A stretch of DNA of 64,000 bases. Origin: JACJYC01 sp964558465 (GTDB lineage Bacteria > Bacteroidota > Bacteroidia > Chitinophagales > Saprospiraceae). The translations under genes and the position numbers were made by a program. Under the pieces are notes generated by a model. That model was not told the DNA's origin. It saw only the letters and a program-made list of their open reading frames with translations, and made no database searches. Below are positions 15,703 through 22,958 of this stretch, piece after piece. Each line of letters begins with the position of its first letter. Positions within the stretch are counted from its first letter, which is position 1. Location of the stretch: positions 1 through 64,000 of the forward strand of contig CAZLEF010000027.1 in NCBI GenBank assembly GCA_964558465.1, given 5' to 3'.

Positions 15703-16454
15703 CGAACTACTACGAATGGATAATCGACTATCTGACCGGAGACTTGCAGCCGGAAGAAAAACAGGCCTTTGAACAGGCCCTTAAAGAGGATCCGGCACTG
15801 GCCGGTCAGTTGGAAAGCAGGCGAAAAGCGCTGAATGACCTCGGGGTGCTGGTGGCCCAGGAAGAGGCGGAGGAAAAACTTGCAGCCACCCTGAATAAAG
15901 TGAGCCGGGATTTTTTTTTAAAAGAGGAAAAAACAGCGGTTCTGATCCCATTTTACCGGCGCAAATTTTTCCAACTGGCGGCTGCGGCAACGGTTCTCCT
16001 GATCATTGCGATCGCCGTTTTCCTGCCCAGAAAGGGGGCCCCGGACGCGCCGGTCTATGCCAACTACGCCAGCCATTATCCCGCCTCCTTTACGGTGATG
16101 GGCGCCAACGAAACCCTGCTGAGCCGGGCTGAATCCGCTTTTAATCAAAAAGATTACGCCACCGCCGGCGACGCCCTGCAGGAATACCTCCAGGACAATC
16201 CGGAGAATTCCGAAGTCCAACTCTACCTGGGCATCTGCAGGATGGAACAAGGCCGGACGCAGGAAGCCCGCGCCTTGTTTGAACCACTTCAAACACATAC
16301 CAGTTACCAATCGGAAGCGATCTGGAACCTGGCCCTGATTGCCTTAAAAGAAGAAAAACTTGCCGAATGTGCCGGATGGCTTCAAAAATTGCCCCCGGAT
16401 TCCGACCGGCAAAAATCCGCACAAAAATTATTAAAGGCTTTGCAAAAGTCGTAA
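15699..16454 (+). CDS. Anti-sigma-like membrane protein with TPR domain
   Basis: Start at ATG 15699, overlapping the sigma-factor stop; 251 residues. The N-terminal 80 residues (MTNYYEWIIDYLTGDLQPEE...) resemble the cytoplasmic zinc-less anti-sigma segments of Bacteroidota. One transmembrane helix is at about 90-109, and the periplasmic part holds two to three tetratricopeptide repeats (about 145-250). By position it probably holds the ECF sigma factor inactive until a periplasmic signal is sensed through the TPRs. The stop codon TAA lies within the AGTCGTAAGT repeat that follows. Confidence 0.75.
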   Translation: MTNYYEWIIDYLTGDLQPEEKQAFEQALKEDPALAGQLESRRKALNDLGVLVAQEEAEEKLAATLNKVSRDFFLKEEKTAVLIPFYRRKFFQLAAAATVLLIIAIAVFLPRKGAPDAPVYANYASHYPASFTVMGANETLLSRAESAFNQKDYATAGDALQEYLQDNPENSEVQLYLGICRMEQGRTQEARALFEPLQTHTSYQSEAIWNLALIALKEEKLAECAGWLQKLPPDSDRQKSAQKLLKALQKS

Positions 16455-16512
16455 GTCGTAAGTTTTAAGTCGTAAGTTGGCATAACGACTTACAACTTAC
16501 GACTGGCGACTA
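16447..16512. repeat. Composite palindrome, TAGTCGTAAGT family
   Basis: Three AGTCGTAAG words face ACGACTTACAACTTACGACT across a short loop. It supplies the stop codon of the TPR gene and lies eleven bases from the stop of the convergent DAHP synthase gene. Confidence 0.8.
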
Positions 16513-17610
16513 AAAAGCCCCCTCTTCCTTCGAACTCATCACGGCTTCCTGGTGGTTGATCGATTCCTGGTGGATCGCCCGCAGGTAGGTTTCCATGAAT
16601 TCCTCGCTCAGCCCCTTGATCTTTCCTTTTGCGATGCCGCGCTCCAGGATTTCGTTCCAGCGAGTGGTTTGCAGGATGGCGATATTGTTGCGTTTTTTGT
16701 AGCGGCCAATGCTGTCCGCCAGTTCCATCCGGCGCGCCAGCAGGTTCATGATTTCGTCGTCGATCTCATCGATATCATGGCGGAGGTGCTCCAGGGTTTC
16801 CAGGAATTCGATGTTATCCGTGGTGACTTCCCGGCGCACCAGATTGGCCACCAGTTGTCCGAACTGATCCGGGGTGATCTGCTGGCTGGCATCGCTCCAG
16901 GCATTGTCCGGGTCGGGATGCACTTCGGTCATCACGCCGTCGTAGTTCAGGTCGAACGCTTTTTGGGCAACATCAAACAGTATGTCCCGGCGGCCGCAAA
17001 TATGGCTGTTGTCGCAAATGATGGTCAGGTCCGGGAAACGGCGTTTCAATTCAATCGGAATCTGCCAGAACGGAACATTCCGGTACTTGGTTTCGCCGTG
17101 GTAGGCAAAGCCGCGGTGAATGACCCCGATCCGGGTTATGCCGGCCTTGTAGATCCTTTCGATCGCGCCGATCCAAAGGCTGAGATCCGGGTTGATCGGG
17201 TTTTTGATCAGGACCGGGATATCCACACCTTTGATGGCGTCCGCCACTTCCTGTACAGAGAAGGGATTGACCGTTGTGCGGGCGCCGATCCAAAGGACAT
17301 CGATGCCGTGTTTCAGAGCCTCGAAAACATGGTCTGTTTTGGCGACCTCTGTAGTTACTTTCAGGCCGGTTTCTTCTTTGACCCGTTTGAGCCATTTGAG
17401 ACCGGGTACGCCTACCCCTTCAAAAGAACCTGGCCGGGTCCGGGGTTTCCAGATCCCCGAACGGAAGAGGTCGATGCCCTGCGCTGCCAAAGCCTTAGCG
17501 GTTTGCAATACCTGCTCTTCCGTTTCGGCGCTGCAAGGCCCTGCAATAATGATGGGCCTTTTTTCAGGCTGATCCAGGATGGATTGAAATTTCATTTCCA
17601 TGGTATTCAT
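16510..17610 (-). CDS. Bifunctional DAHP synthase / chorismate mutase
   Basis: 366 residues. The N-terminal 255 residues are a type I-beta (KDOPS-like) DAHP synthase, with IIAGPCSAET, LFRSGIWKPRTRPGSFEG, and HIC...HPDP (metal-binding Cys/His/Asp). The C-terminal 90 residues are an AroQ chorismate mutase (LRHDIDEIDDEIMNLLARRM). The first activity commits phosphoenolpyruvate and erythrose 4-phosphate to the shikimate pathway; the second makes prephenate. This fusion is common in Bacteroidota. It is the last gene of the aromatic amino acid operon, 28 bases after tyrA, and so under the attenuators at 20731-21061. Confidence 0.93.
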   Translation of the reverse strand: MNTMEMKFQSILDQPEKRPIIIAGPCSAETEEQVLQTAKALAAQGIDLFRSGIWKPRTRPGSFEGVGVPGLKWLKRVKEETGLKVTTEVAKTDHVFEALKHGIDVLWIGARTTVNPFSVQEVADAIKGVDIPVLIKNPINPDLSLWIGAIERIYKAGITRIGVIHRGFAYHGETKYRNVPFWQIPIELKRRFPDLTIICDNSHICGRRDILFDVAQKAFDLNYDGVMTEVHPDPDNAWSDASQQITPDQFGQLVANLVRREVTTDNIEFLETLEHLRHDIDEIDDEIMNLLARRMELADSIGRYKKRNNIAILQTTRWNEILERGIAKGKIKGLSEEFMETYLRAIHQESINHQEAVMSSKEEGAF

Positions 17611-17638
17611 TGTTTAAGGCCGGTTGCCCCGGCATGAT

Positions 17639-18478
17639 TTATTTCAATATTTTACGAATGTTGTTGGCTTCCTGCATTAAAGCATAAAACGCTTTGAAAT
17701 CCTTTTTGATCAGCAGGCTCCTGAACCTGGACAGTTGGTTGATATGCTCGTCCAGCACGTCCAGCACGTTGTCCCGGTTTTGCTGAAAAATCGGCCCCCA
17801 CATGTCGGGCGAGCTTTTTGCAAGGCGAACGGTAGAATCAAATCCGCCGCTGGCCAGTTCAAATATGCGCGCTTCATCCCGTTCCTTCTCCAGTACGGTC
17901 AAAGCCAGTGCAAATGAACTGATATGCGAAATATGGGACACATAAGCCGCATGCAGGTCGTGTTCCTCACTGTCAAGGCGAACGATCCGCATTGGGATGG
18001 AGTGGTAAAGTTGTTCCACTTGTTCCACTGCGTCGGGATCGCTTTCTTCTATATTGCAAAGCACAGTGCATTTGCGGTCGAACAAGTGCGGTACGGCCGC
18101 TTCCGGGCCGCTGTACTCTGTACCCGCCATCGGATGGGTGGCCACAAACCGCCCTCTTTTGGGATGGTTCCGGATCACCTTCAACAATTCCTTTTTGGTC
18201 GATCCGACATCGATCACCACCTGGCGGTCAACCAGATCAAGCACCCTGGGCGCCAGATCGAGGATCGTATCCACCGGTGTCGCTACGATGACCATGTCGG
18301 CAGCCTTAATGCCCTCTGCAAACGGCATATCCTCGTCGATCAGCCTTCGCCGCATGGCTTTATCCAGGTTTTCCTGGTTGGCGTCCACCCCGATGATCCT
18401 GGAAGCGAACCTGTTCTCTTTCAGGGTGATGCCCAATGAGCCGCCGATCAATCCTATGCCGATAATGGTGATGTTCAT
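17639..18478 (-). CDS. tyrA: Prephenate dehydrogenase
   Basis: 279 residues with an N-terminal Rossmann motif GIGLIGGSLG (residues 7-16) and the prephenate-site stretch THPMAGTEYSGP (about 115-127), with HISHISSFALA further on. It converts prephenate to 4-hydroxyphenylpyruvate, the precursor of tyrosine, using NAD. It lies between the aminotransferase and DAHP synthase genes in one operon. The 145-base gap before it is filled by tandem repeats. Confidence 0.93.
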   Translation of the reverse strand: MNITIIGIGLIGGSLGITLKENRFASRIIGVDANQENLDKAMRRRLIDEDMPFAEGIKAADMVIVATPVDTILDLAPRVLDLVDRQVVIDVGSTKKELLKVIRNHPKRGRFVATHPMAGTEYSGPEAAVPHLFDRKCTVLCNIEESDPDAVEQVEQLYHSIPMRIVRLDSEEHDLHAAYVSHISHISSFALALTVLEKERDEARIFELASGGFDSTVRLAKSSPDMWGPIFQQNRDNVLDVLDEHINQLSRFRSLLIKKDFKAFYALMQEANNIRKILK

Positions 18479-18600
18479 GATTGTTGATGATTGTCCAGAG
18501 TTGTTTGGGGTTTGGGGTTTGGGGTTTGGGGTTGTTTAGGGTTGTTTAGGGTTGTTTAGGGTTGTTTAGGGTTGTTTAGGGTTGTTTAGGGTTGGGTAAC
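18479..18600. repeat. Tandem repeat: four GGGGTTT then six 10-bp GTTGTTTAGG units
   Basis: Bases 18507-18530 are GGGGTTT-type units and 18531-18590 are six perfect 10-base GTTGTTTAGG copies, inside the operon between the aminotransferase and tyrA. The complementary strand is C/A-rich, so the mRNA segment would be nearly unstructured. A GATTGTTGATGATTG word (also at 10027) precedes it. Confidence 0.9.
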
Positions 18601-18622
18601 GGCTGCCAACGATCATAAACCA

Positions 18623-19810
18623 TCACAAACTACTATAAACAGAAGCCACCCGCCGGATCGCTTCTTCAAAAACAGCCGTCTCGCTGCAAAGGGATATCCG
18701 GATATAGCCGTCTCCCTGACTGCCGAAAATACCGCCGGGGGTGATAAAAACATGGGCTTTCTGCAAAACCGCATCTGATAGTTCGTAACCCGACCGAAAC
18801 CTTCCGGGTATCCTGGCCCAGGCGAACATCCCGGCCTGTTGGTTGTCGTAGGTACATTGGAGCAGATCAAGTAAATGAAAGACCTTGTCCCGGCGCTGTT
18901 GGTAGATCCCGTTCAGATCGCGGTACCATTCCGGCGGACTTTGCAGTGCTTTGGCAGCAGCCATCTGGACAGGCCTGAACATCCCGGAATCCATATTGCT
19001 TTTAAAGCGCATGATCGCCTGCAGGTAATCTGCTTTGCCGGCCAGCATACCGACCCGCCATCCTGCCATGTTATGAGACTTGCTCAGCGAGTTCAGTTCC
19101 AGTGCCACCTCTTTGGCGCCATCCACTGCCAGGAGGCTCGCCGGATTATCATTCAGGATAAACGCATAGGGGTTGTCGTTGCAAATCAGGATCCGGCGCT
19201 TGTAAGCAAAATCAATGAGTTTTTCAAAAAACGCGGTCGTCGCCCTGGCCCCCGTGGGCATATTCGGGTAATTGACCCACATCAGTTTGACGCGGCTGAG
19301 ATCCTGGTTCTCCAGTTTGTCCAGATCCGGCATCCATCCCAGTTTTTCTTCCAGGAGATAGTCCTTCACGGTTGCTCCGGTCAGATGGGCTACGGCCCGG
19401 TAAGCAGGGTAGCCCGGGTTGGGGACCAGTACTTCATCGCCGGTTTCCAGGTAGGTCATGCTGATGTGCATAATCCCCTCCTTGGAACCGATCAGCGGCA
19501 AGACCTCGTTGTCCGGGTTCAGTTGAACGCCGAACCACTGCCGGTACCAGTCGGCGAACGCCCGGCGCAATTCGGGAATCCCGTTATAACTTTGATAAGC
19601 ATGCTGGGAGTCGTCGAAACTGTGGCGGGACAACTCCTCGACGGTATCCCGGTGGGGGGGCAGGTCCGGGCTGCCGATACCCAGGTTGAGCACCTGTTTG
19701 CCCTCGGCGCGCATCTGGGCGATTTCCCTAAGTTTCCGGGAGAAGTAATATTCCTCAACCTGTCCCATGCGGGAAGCCGGTTGAATAAATTGATCCGTAT
19801 TAACGTCCAT
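18623..19810 (-). CDS. PLP-dependent aminotransferase of the aromatic pathway
   Basis: Start set at ATG 19810 (MDVNTDQFIQPASRMGQVEE), five bases after the pheA stop; the frame can be extended only by a TTG. About 395 residues, fold type I class I aminotransferase. Recognisable parts are GIGSPDLPPHRD, the PLP-lysine context LNSLSKSHNMAGWRVG (about residue 245) and YIRISLC near the C-terminus (substrate-binding Arg). It probably transaminates phenylpyruvate and 4-hydroxyphenylpyruvate to Phe and Tyr, judging by its place between pheA and tyrA; the exact acceptor is inference. Confidence 0.88.
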   Translation of the reverse strand: MDVNTDQFIQPASRMGQVEEYYFSRKLREIAQMRAEGKQVLNLGIGSPDLPPHRDTVEELSRHSFDDSQHAYQSYNGIPELRRAFADWYRQWFGVQLNPDNEVLPLIGSKEGIMHISMTYLETGDEVLVPNPGYPAYRAVAHLTGATVKDYLLEEKLGWMPDLDKLENQDLSRVKLMWVNYPNMPTGARATTAFFEKLIDFAYKRRILICNDNPYAFILNDNPASLLAVDGAKEVALELNSLSKSHNMAGWRVGMLAGKADYLQAIMRFKSNMDSGMFRPVQMAAAKALQSPPEWYRDLNGIYQQRRDKVFHLLDLLQCTYDNQQAGMFAWARIPGRFRSGYELSDAVLQKAHVFITPGGIFGSQGDGYIRISLCSETAVFEEAIRRVASVYSSL

Positions 19811-19814
19811 GATG

Positions 19815-20711
19815 CTACAATTCAAAATGAAAACCTTTGCGATAAACCCCCATTACATTCAAGGCGTGGGTAATCGGCCGGATGGCGTCGATAGCTTGCT
19901 GATAACCGAGTTTACCTTCTGATACAAAATCCAGGAAAAAAAGGTATTCCCAGGGTTTTCCAATGATCGGCGCCGACTGGATCTTGGTCAGGTTGACCTG
20001 GTAAGCGGCCAGAACGGCCAACACCTTATACAAACTGCCTACTTCGTGATCGACGCTGAAACAAAGGGACACTTTATCCGCCTCATCCGTGGATTCCGGA
20101 ATTTCGTGTCCCTTTTTCAGTAACAAAAACCTGGTATGATTCTTTTTATTGGTTTCAATACTTTCGGCATACAAATTCAGACCGTACATTTCAGCGGCCA
20201 GCCGGCTGGCGATGGCGCCGACATGTTTCAGGCCCTGGTCGCGGACCAGTTTGGCGCTCAAGGCAGTATCGGCAGTTTCCACCAGGCGGATATGAGGAAA
20301 GGCTTTGAAATATTCCCGGCACTGTGCGATGGCGATCGGGTGGGAATGCACTTCGGTCACCTCCTCAAACCGGGCGCCCGGCAGGAGCAGCAGGTTTTGT
20401 TTGATGCGGAGGTAAACCTCGCCGATAATTCTTAAATTGCTGTTATTCAGCAATCTGTAATTTTCCATCAAGCTGCCGGCCAGGGTATTTTCGATGGCCA
20501 TGAGCCCAAAGTTGGCTTGTTCACCCAATTCTACCAATTCAAACAGATCTTCGAAAGTATGAGCAGGGATCACATCGATCTCTTCTCCTTCAAATAGAAG
20601 CCTGGCGGCAATGTCGTGAAAGGCGCCCGGGTACCCCTGGATAGCGATTTTTCGCCGGATCCCGGCGCCGGTCTCCGGGGTTGTTTCTGTTTGAGTTGCT
20701 AACGATGTCAT
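19815..20711 (-). CDS. pheA: Prephenate dehydratase
   Basis: 298 residues; about 25 N-terminal residues precede the catalytic domain. Family motifs visible are IAIQGYPGAFHDIAA, MAIENTLAGSLMENYRLL, the HPIAIAQC loop and SRLAAEMYGLNLYAESIE. The C-terminal ACT domain (about 195-295) has KIQSAPIIGKPWEYLFFLDF in place of the usual ESRP motif, the phenylalanine feedback site. It makes phenylpyruvate. First structural gene of the operon, directly behind two leader-peptide attenuators, so it is controlled both allosterically and by attenuation. Confidence 0.93.
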   Translation of the reverse strand: MTSLATQTETTPETGAGIRRKIAIQGYPGAFHDIAARLLFEGEEIDVIPAHTFEDLFELVELGEQANFGLMAIENTLAGSLMENYRLLNNSNLRIIGEVYLRIKQNLLLLPGARFEEVTEVHSHPIAIAQCREYFKAFPHIRLVETADTALSAKLVRDQGLKHVGAIASRLAAEMYGLNLYAESIETNKKNHTRFLLLKKGHEIPESTDEADKVSLCFSVDHEVGSLYKVLAVLAAYQVNLTKIQSAPIIGKPWEYLFFLDFVSEGKLGYQQAIDAIRPITHALNVMGVYRKGFHFEL

Positions 20712-20730
20712 GGTATATTGATTTACAAAT

Positions 20731-20753
20731 AAAAAATCCCGCTTTGGGCGGGA
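20731..20753 (-). terminator. Attenuator terminator T2 before pheA
   Basis: RNA stem UCCCGC / GCGGGA with a five-base loop followed by a run of U (bases 20731-20736 on the plus strand are A). Its 5' strand overlaps the 3' strand of the antiterminator 20750-20759 / 20784-20793, so the two are mutually exclusive. Confidence 0.9.
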
Positions 20754-20793
20754 CTTGCGAGTTGGTCAAACTGGGTAAAACACCGCAAGTCCC
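20750..20793 (-). promoter_or_regulatory. Antiterminator hairpin 2
   Basis: GGGACTTGCG directly after the leader stop (20784-20793) pairs perfectly over ten bases with CGCAAGTCCC (20750-20759). A ribosome resting at the leader stop would cover the first strand and free the terminator. Confidence 0.85.
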
Positions 20794-20862
20794 TTATGGG
20801 TCGCCATAAAAGAAGCCGTAAAAATAGCCGGCGAAAGATTTGGTATATTGGTTAGTACACAT
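20794..20862 (-). CDS. Phe/Tyr leader peptide 2 (22 residues)
   Basis: ATG at 20862, stop TAA at 20794. The second half reads SFAGYFYGFFYGDP: four Phe and four Tyr in the whole peptide, clustered just before the stop. The stop abuts the antiterminator strand. Stalling at Phe or Tyr codons when charged tRNA is scarce would leave that strand free and allow read-through into pheA. Not a structural protein. Confidence 0.85.
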   Translation of the reverse strand: MCTNQYTKSFAGYFYGFFYGDP

Positions 20863-20875
20863 GGTGGTTATGGGC

Positions 20876-20901
20876 AAAAAAAAAGTCCCTGCATCGGGAC
20901 T
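20876..20901 (-). terminator. Attenuator terminator T1 (upstream)
   Basis: RNA stem AGUCCC / GGGACU (20896-20901 with 20884-20889), a six-base loop and a run of nine U. It lies between leader peptides 1 and 2 and so forms a first, independent gate. Confidence 0.9.
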
Positions 20902-20943
20902 ACTTTGATTTTTTGATCCTGTTGAACAGCAATCAGCAGTCCC
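20896..20943 (-). promoter_or_regulatory. Antiterminator hairpin 1
   Basis: GGGACT (20938-20943), one base after the leader 1 stop, can pair with AGTCCC (20896-20901), which is also the 5' strand of terminator T1. A small CTGTTGAACAG palindrome lies in between. Confidence 0.75.
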
Positions 20944-20944
20944 T

Positions 20945-21022
20945 TCACGTGTGAGCGTAAAAGTAAAAGCTGTTAAAATAAAAAAAGTGACCGTTCAACA
21001 TAACTTCAGATCGATTGATCAT
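20945..21022 (-). CDS. Phe/Tyr leader peptide 1 (25 or 18 residues)
   Basis: ATG at 21022, or at 21001 in the same frame; stop TGA at 20945. The core reads HFFYFNSFYFYAHT: five Phe and three Tyr within ten residues. The first ATG is only nine bases from the -7 box, so the second (18 residues) may be the one used. It regulates terminator T1 by ribosome stalling. Confidence 0.85.
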   Translation of the reverse strand: MINRSEVMLNGHFFYFNSFYFYAHT

Positions 21023-21030
21023 TAACGCTG

Positions 21031-21061
21031 CAAACCTAGGCAAATTATGAATAGGTTGCAA
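21031..21061 (-). promoter_or_regulatory. Promoter TTG-N20-TAGGTTTG of the aromatic operon
   Basis: On the minus strand TTG (21059-21061) and TAGGTTTG (21031-21038) are spaced by 20 bases, matching the Bacteroidota consensus, just upstream of leader peptide 1. Confidence 0.7.
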
Positions 21062-21172
21062 TAGAGGGGCGAATTTTTTTGTCGGATGGTCTGTAAAAAG
21101 CAGGAGTTCGTAGTGGAAAGCATTTTTTTAAAAAATTTTGAGTTTTTATTTTTTATTTTAAAACATAACATG

Positions 21173-21180
21173 TATATTTG
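21173..21180 (+). promoter_or_regulatory. -7 box TATATTTG of ncRNA copy A
   Basis: Perfect TAnnTTTG box after an A/T-rich tract. The same box, TATATTTG, stands at the corresponding place of copy B (61405-61412, minus strand). Confidence 0.65.
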
Positions 21181-21417
21181 CCCAATCAGATTTTCCAACC
21201 CAATACAGGTTGCCTGAATGGTAATGTAGCAAGGGAGGAAAGCAGTCATAGCCGGCTATAAGACAGGATCAAAGGGTCTTCAAAGCCCTTATGCACATAC
21301 CCGTGAGTGGTGGTGGAAGGGCGGGCATTTTCCCCACCCATTAGTACTATTCTGAATACGAGGTAATTCCCTGCCGCCGCCGCCGAAATTCCAACTTTCG
21401 GCCCTCCACTATTTTTT
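21181..21417 (+). ncRNA. Candidate structured RNA, copy A (about 237 nt)
   Basis: From the -7 box to a T run at 21412-21417 there is no plausible protein. Bases 21293-21343 are almost identical to 61319-61265 on the other strand: ATACCCG, GAGTGGTGGTGGAAGGGCGG and CCCCACCCAT. GGGCGGG and CCCACCC there can pair across a short U-rich loop. A hairpin (AAGGG..CCCTT, around 21271-21290) precedes the module, and GCCGAAA / TTTCGGC (21382-21402) precedes the T run. Between these the two copies differ. I cannot assign a known family; 6S-like RNA or an unnamed Bacteroidota RNA are options. It might also be the leader of the broken gene at 21483. Confidence 0.55.
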
Positions 21418-21482
21418 CAAATTTTTCTCCGTCTTACTGTAAGCCTCCCCTGCTCCGCATCTAATCCCCAAAACCTGTTAAA

Positions 21483-21955
21483 ATGAGAATCATCCTACCG
21501 ATCTTTTTGTCGTTTACCTTCCTGTTGTTCACTGGCATGGGGCTGCAAAAGCCACCCTACCCTATTCAGGGCGCCGTAACGGACAGCGCCATCGGTGAGC
21601 CCTGATTGGTGCAAGTGTCGTTATTAAGGGCTCTGCCATTGGCGTCATTACAGATTTTGACGGCCGATTCACGCTGAACGCCCCGGACTCCTGGGTTACC
21701 CTGATGGTGACCTATCATGGCTTCGAACCCCGGGAGATAACCGGCGCATGTGCCGGTAAACCCTTGGCTATTGCTTTAACAGCCGCTGCAGAGTTGGACG
21801 AGGTTGTTGTAATGTCAACCACCCGGGAAGCTTCGAAAAAGAATAAGGCAATGGGGTGCGGGCCGGCTTTTTTTATAACAAATTGTCCGGCATTTAATTA
21901 TTTCTTATATTTGTACAAACGACCCCTGAAAGTTTCGTCATTTTCAACTCTCTGA
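21483..21955 (+). pseudogene. Broken CarboxypepD_reg / TonB-receptor-like gene
   Basis: ATG at 21483 opens a signal peptide and the start of a carboxypeptidase-regulatory-like domain (YPIQGAVTDSAIGEP), then stops at 21603-21605. A one-base shift at about 21600 restores the expected continuation (LIGASVVIKGSAIGVITDF, DGRFTLNAP) and an ELDEVVVMSTTRE segment, the kind that precedes the TonB plug in SusC-like receptors or the body of CarboxypepD_reg proteins. After about 21850 nothing recognisable follows and the frame ends at 21955. The gene is frameshifted and truncated; a sequencing error could explain the shift but not the missing 3' part. Confidence 0.7.
21883..21913 (+). promoter_or_regulatory. 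Promoter TTG-N20-TATATTTG
   Basis: TTG at 21883-21885 and TATATTTG at 21906-21913, spaced 20 bases, about 70 bases before the gene at 21987. Confidence 0.7.
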
Positions 21956-21986
21956 TATTTTTTAACACCTAAAGTCTGAAAACGCA

Positions 21987-22805
21987 ATGAAAGACGAAAA
22001 CAACCTGGAGCGCGAGGAAGAACTCCGCGCTGAAAACGCATTTAAAGCGCTCGATCTCGAACTCACCTATGGCGCCCACAACCTGATCCAGGAGGACGCT
22101 CCGCCCGAATTGGTTAAACAATTCCTTGACAATGTAGCCCAATTTGAAGCGCAGTACAGCAGCGGCGTTACTATCCCGCTTTATGATTACATCGGAAAAC
22201 CGGAACTGCCTCCAGCCGACTTACTTTCCGAAGAAGGCGCCGAACAGGAAATCAAAAAGATCCAGGACCTGATGGAGGCCAAAGGCATCGGCATCGACCG
22301 GCCCGACCACCTGACGGCCATCGGCTATTACCGTTTCCTTGCCATGGAATTTATGCATCACCCGGTCCCTGATATCGAGCGGGGCCCGATGGAAGCCTGC
22401 ATTTTCTTATACGATATGCTTCGCCATGACAACCCCCATTATATGGCGCTCCACGTAGAGTCCACACTCCTTGAATTGCTCAACCTTGCGGAGCCGTTTG
22501 AGGGCGCCTGGCTCAGCGAACATTGCCGGGATGAAAAAAATTCCATCTCCAGGGAAGAAGCCGTCCGAAGGGCGCAGGCTTTCCGGGCCCGCTACAGCGA
22601 GATCATCCCCATTGCATTTAAGTCCGAAGGCCCTAAAGTTTTCCCGGAAGGCCATTATTTCTTTTTTGGCATCGCCTGGGCCGGCATTCCGGCCGGCGGC
22701 GGTGAAAAAGAGGAATACGAAGGCCTCGGCCTGGCTCAAATGGGTTGGGAAGACGGAGAGTGGATGGTACAGGGTATTTTGATGCCGGGATTTACGTTTG
22801 GTTAA
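21987..22805 (+). CDS. Conserved-looking cytoplasmic protein of unknown function
   Basis: 272 residues, acidic, no signal peptide or membrane segment. It starts with a charged helical region (MKDENNLEREEELRAENAFK), a helical middle, and ends in an aromatic and glycine-rich part (HYFFFGIAWAGIPAGGGEKE, then WMVQGILMPGFTFG). I recognise no family. It is monocistronic behind a good promoter and followed by a composite palindrome. Codon use is like its neighbours. Confidence 0.7.
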   Translation: MKDENNLEREEELRAENAFKALDLELTYGAHNLIQEDAPPELVKQFLDNVAQFEAQYSSGVTIPLYDYIGKPELPPADLLSEEGAEQEIKKIQDLMEAKGIGIDRPDHLTAIGYYRFLAMEFMHHPVPDIERGPMEACIFLYDMLRHDNPHYMALHVESTLLELLNLAEPFEGAWLSEHCRDEKNSISREEAVRRAQAFRARYSEIIPIAFKSEGPKVFPEGHYFFFGIAWAGIPAGGGEKEEYEGLGLAQMGWEDGEWMVQGILMPGFTFG

Positions 22806-22958
22806 GGGTAGATGGTAGACGGCGAACGGTAGACGGTCCATAGGATTCTCCATAGGAGTTCCATGAACCTTTGGAGTGGATTTATCCGCCTGAGGCAAGG
22901 TACGAAGCATTGGGCGGATAAATCTACCGTCCACCGTCAGCCGTCTACCATCAGCCAA
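22806..22958. repeat. Nested composite palindrome (GGTAGACGGT arms, GATTTATCCGCC core)
   Basis: Outer GGTAGATGGTAGACGG words face CCGTCAGCCGTCTACCATC. An inner pair GGATTTATCCGCC / GGCGGATAAATC encloses about 20 bases, and CCATAGGATTCTCCATAGG lies on the left. The same nested plan recurs at 31661-31755. Confidence 0.8.

Noticed and set aside
16552..17637. 361-codon plus-strand open frame
   Set aside because: Antisense to DAHP synthase/chorismate mutase, which has all its motifs.
18507..18595. CRISPR-like array
   Set aside because: Units are 7 and 10 bases with no spacers between them; it is a simple tandem repeat and no cas gene is near.
21022..21249. 75-codon minus-strand open frame
   Set aside because: It is antisense to the candidate ncRNA A, A/T-rich and Lys/Asn-rich, and overlaps the promoter of the aromatic operon.
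21181..21417. RNase P or SRP RNA
   Set aside because: GGAGGAAAGCAG recalls both, but the required neighbouring conserved sequences are missing, and copy B does not share this part.
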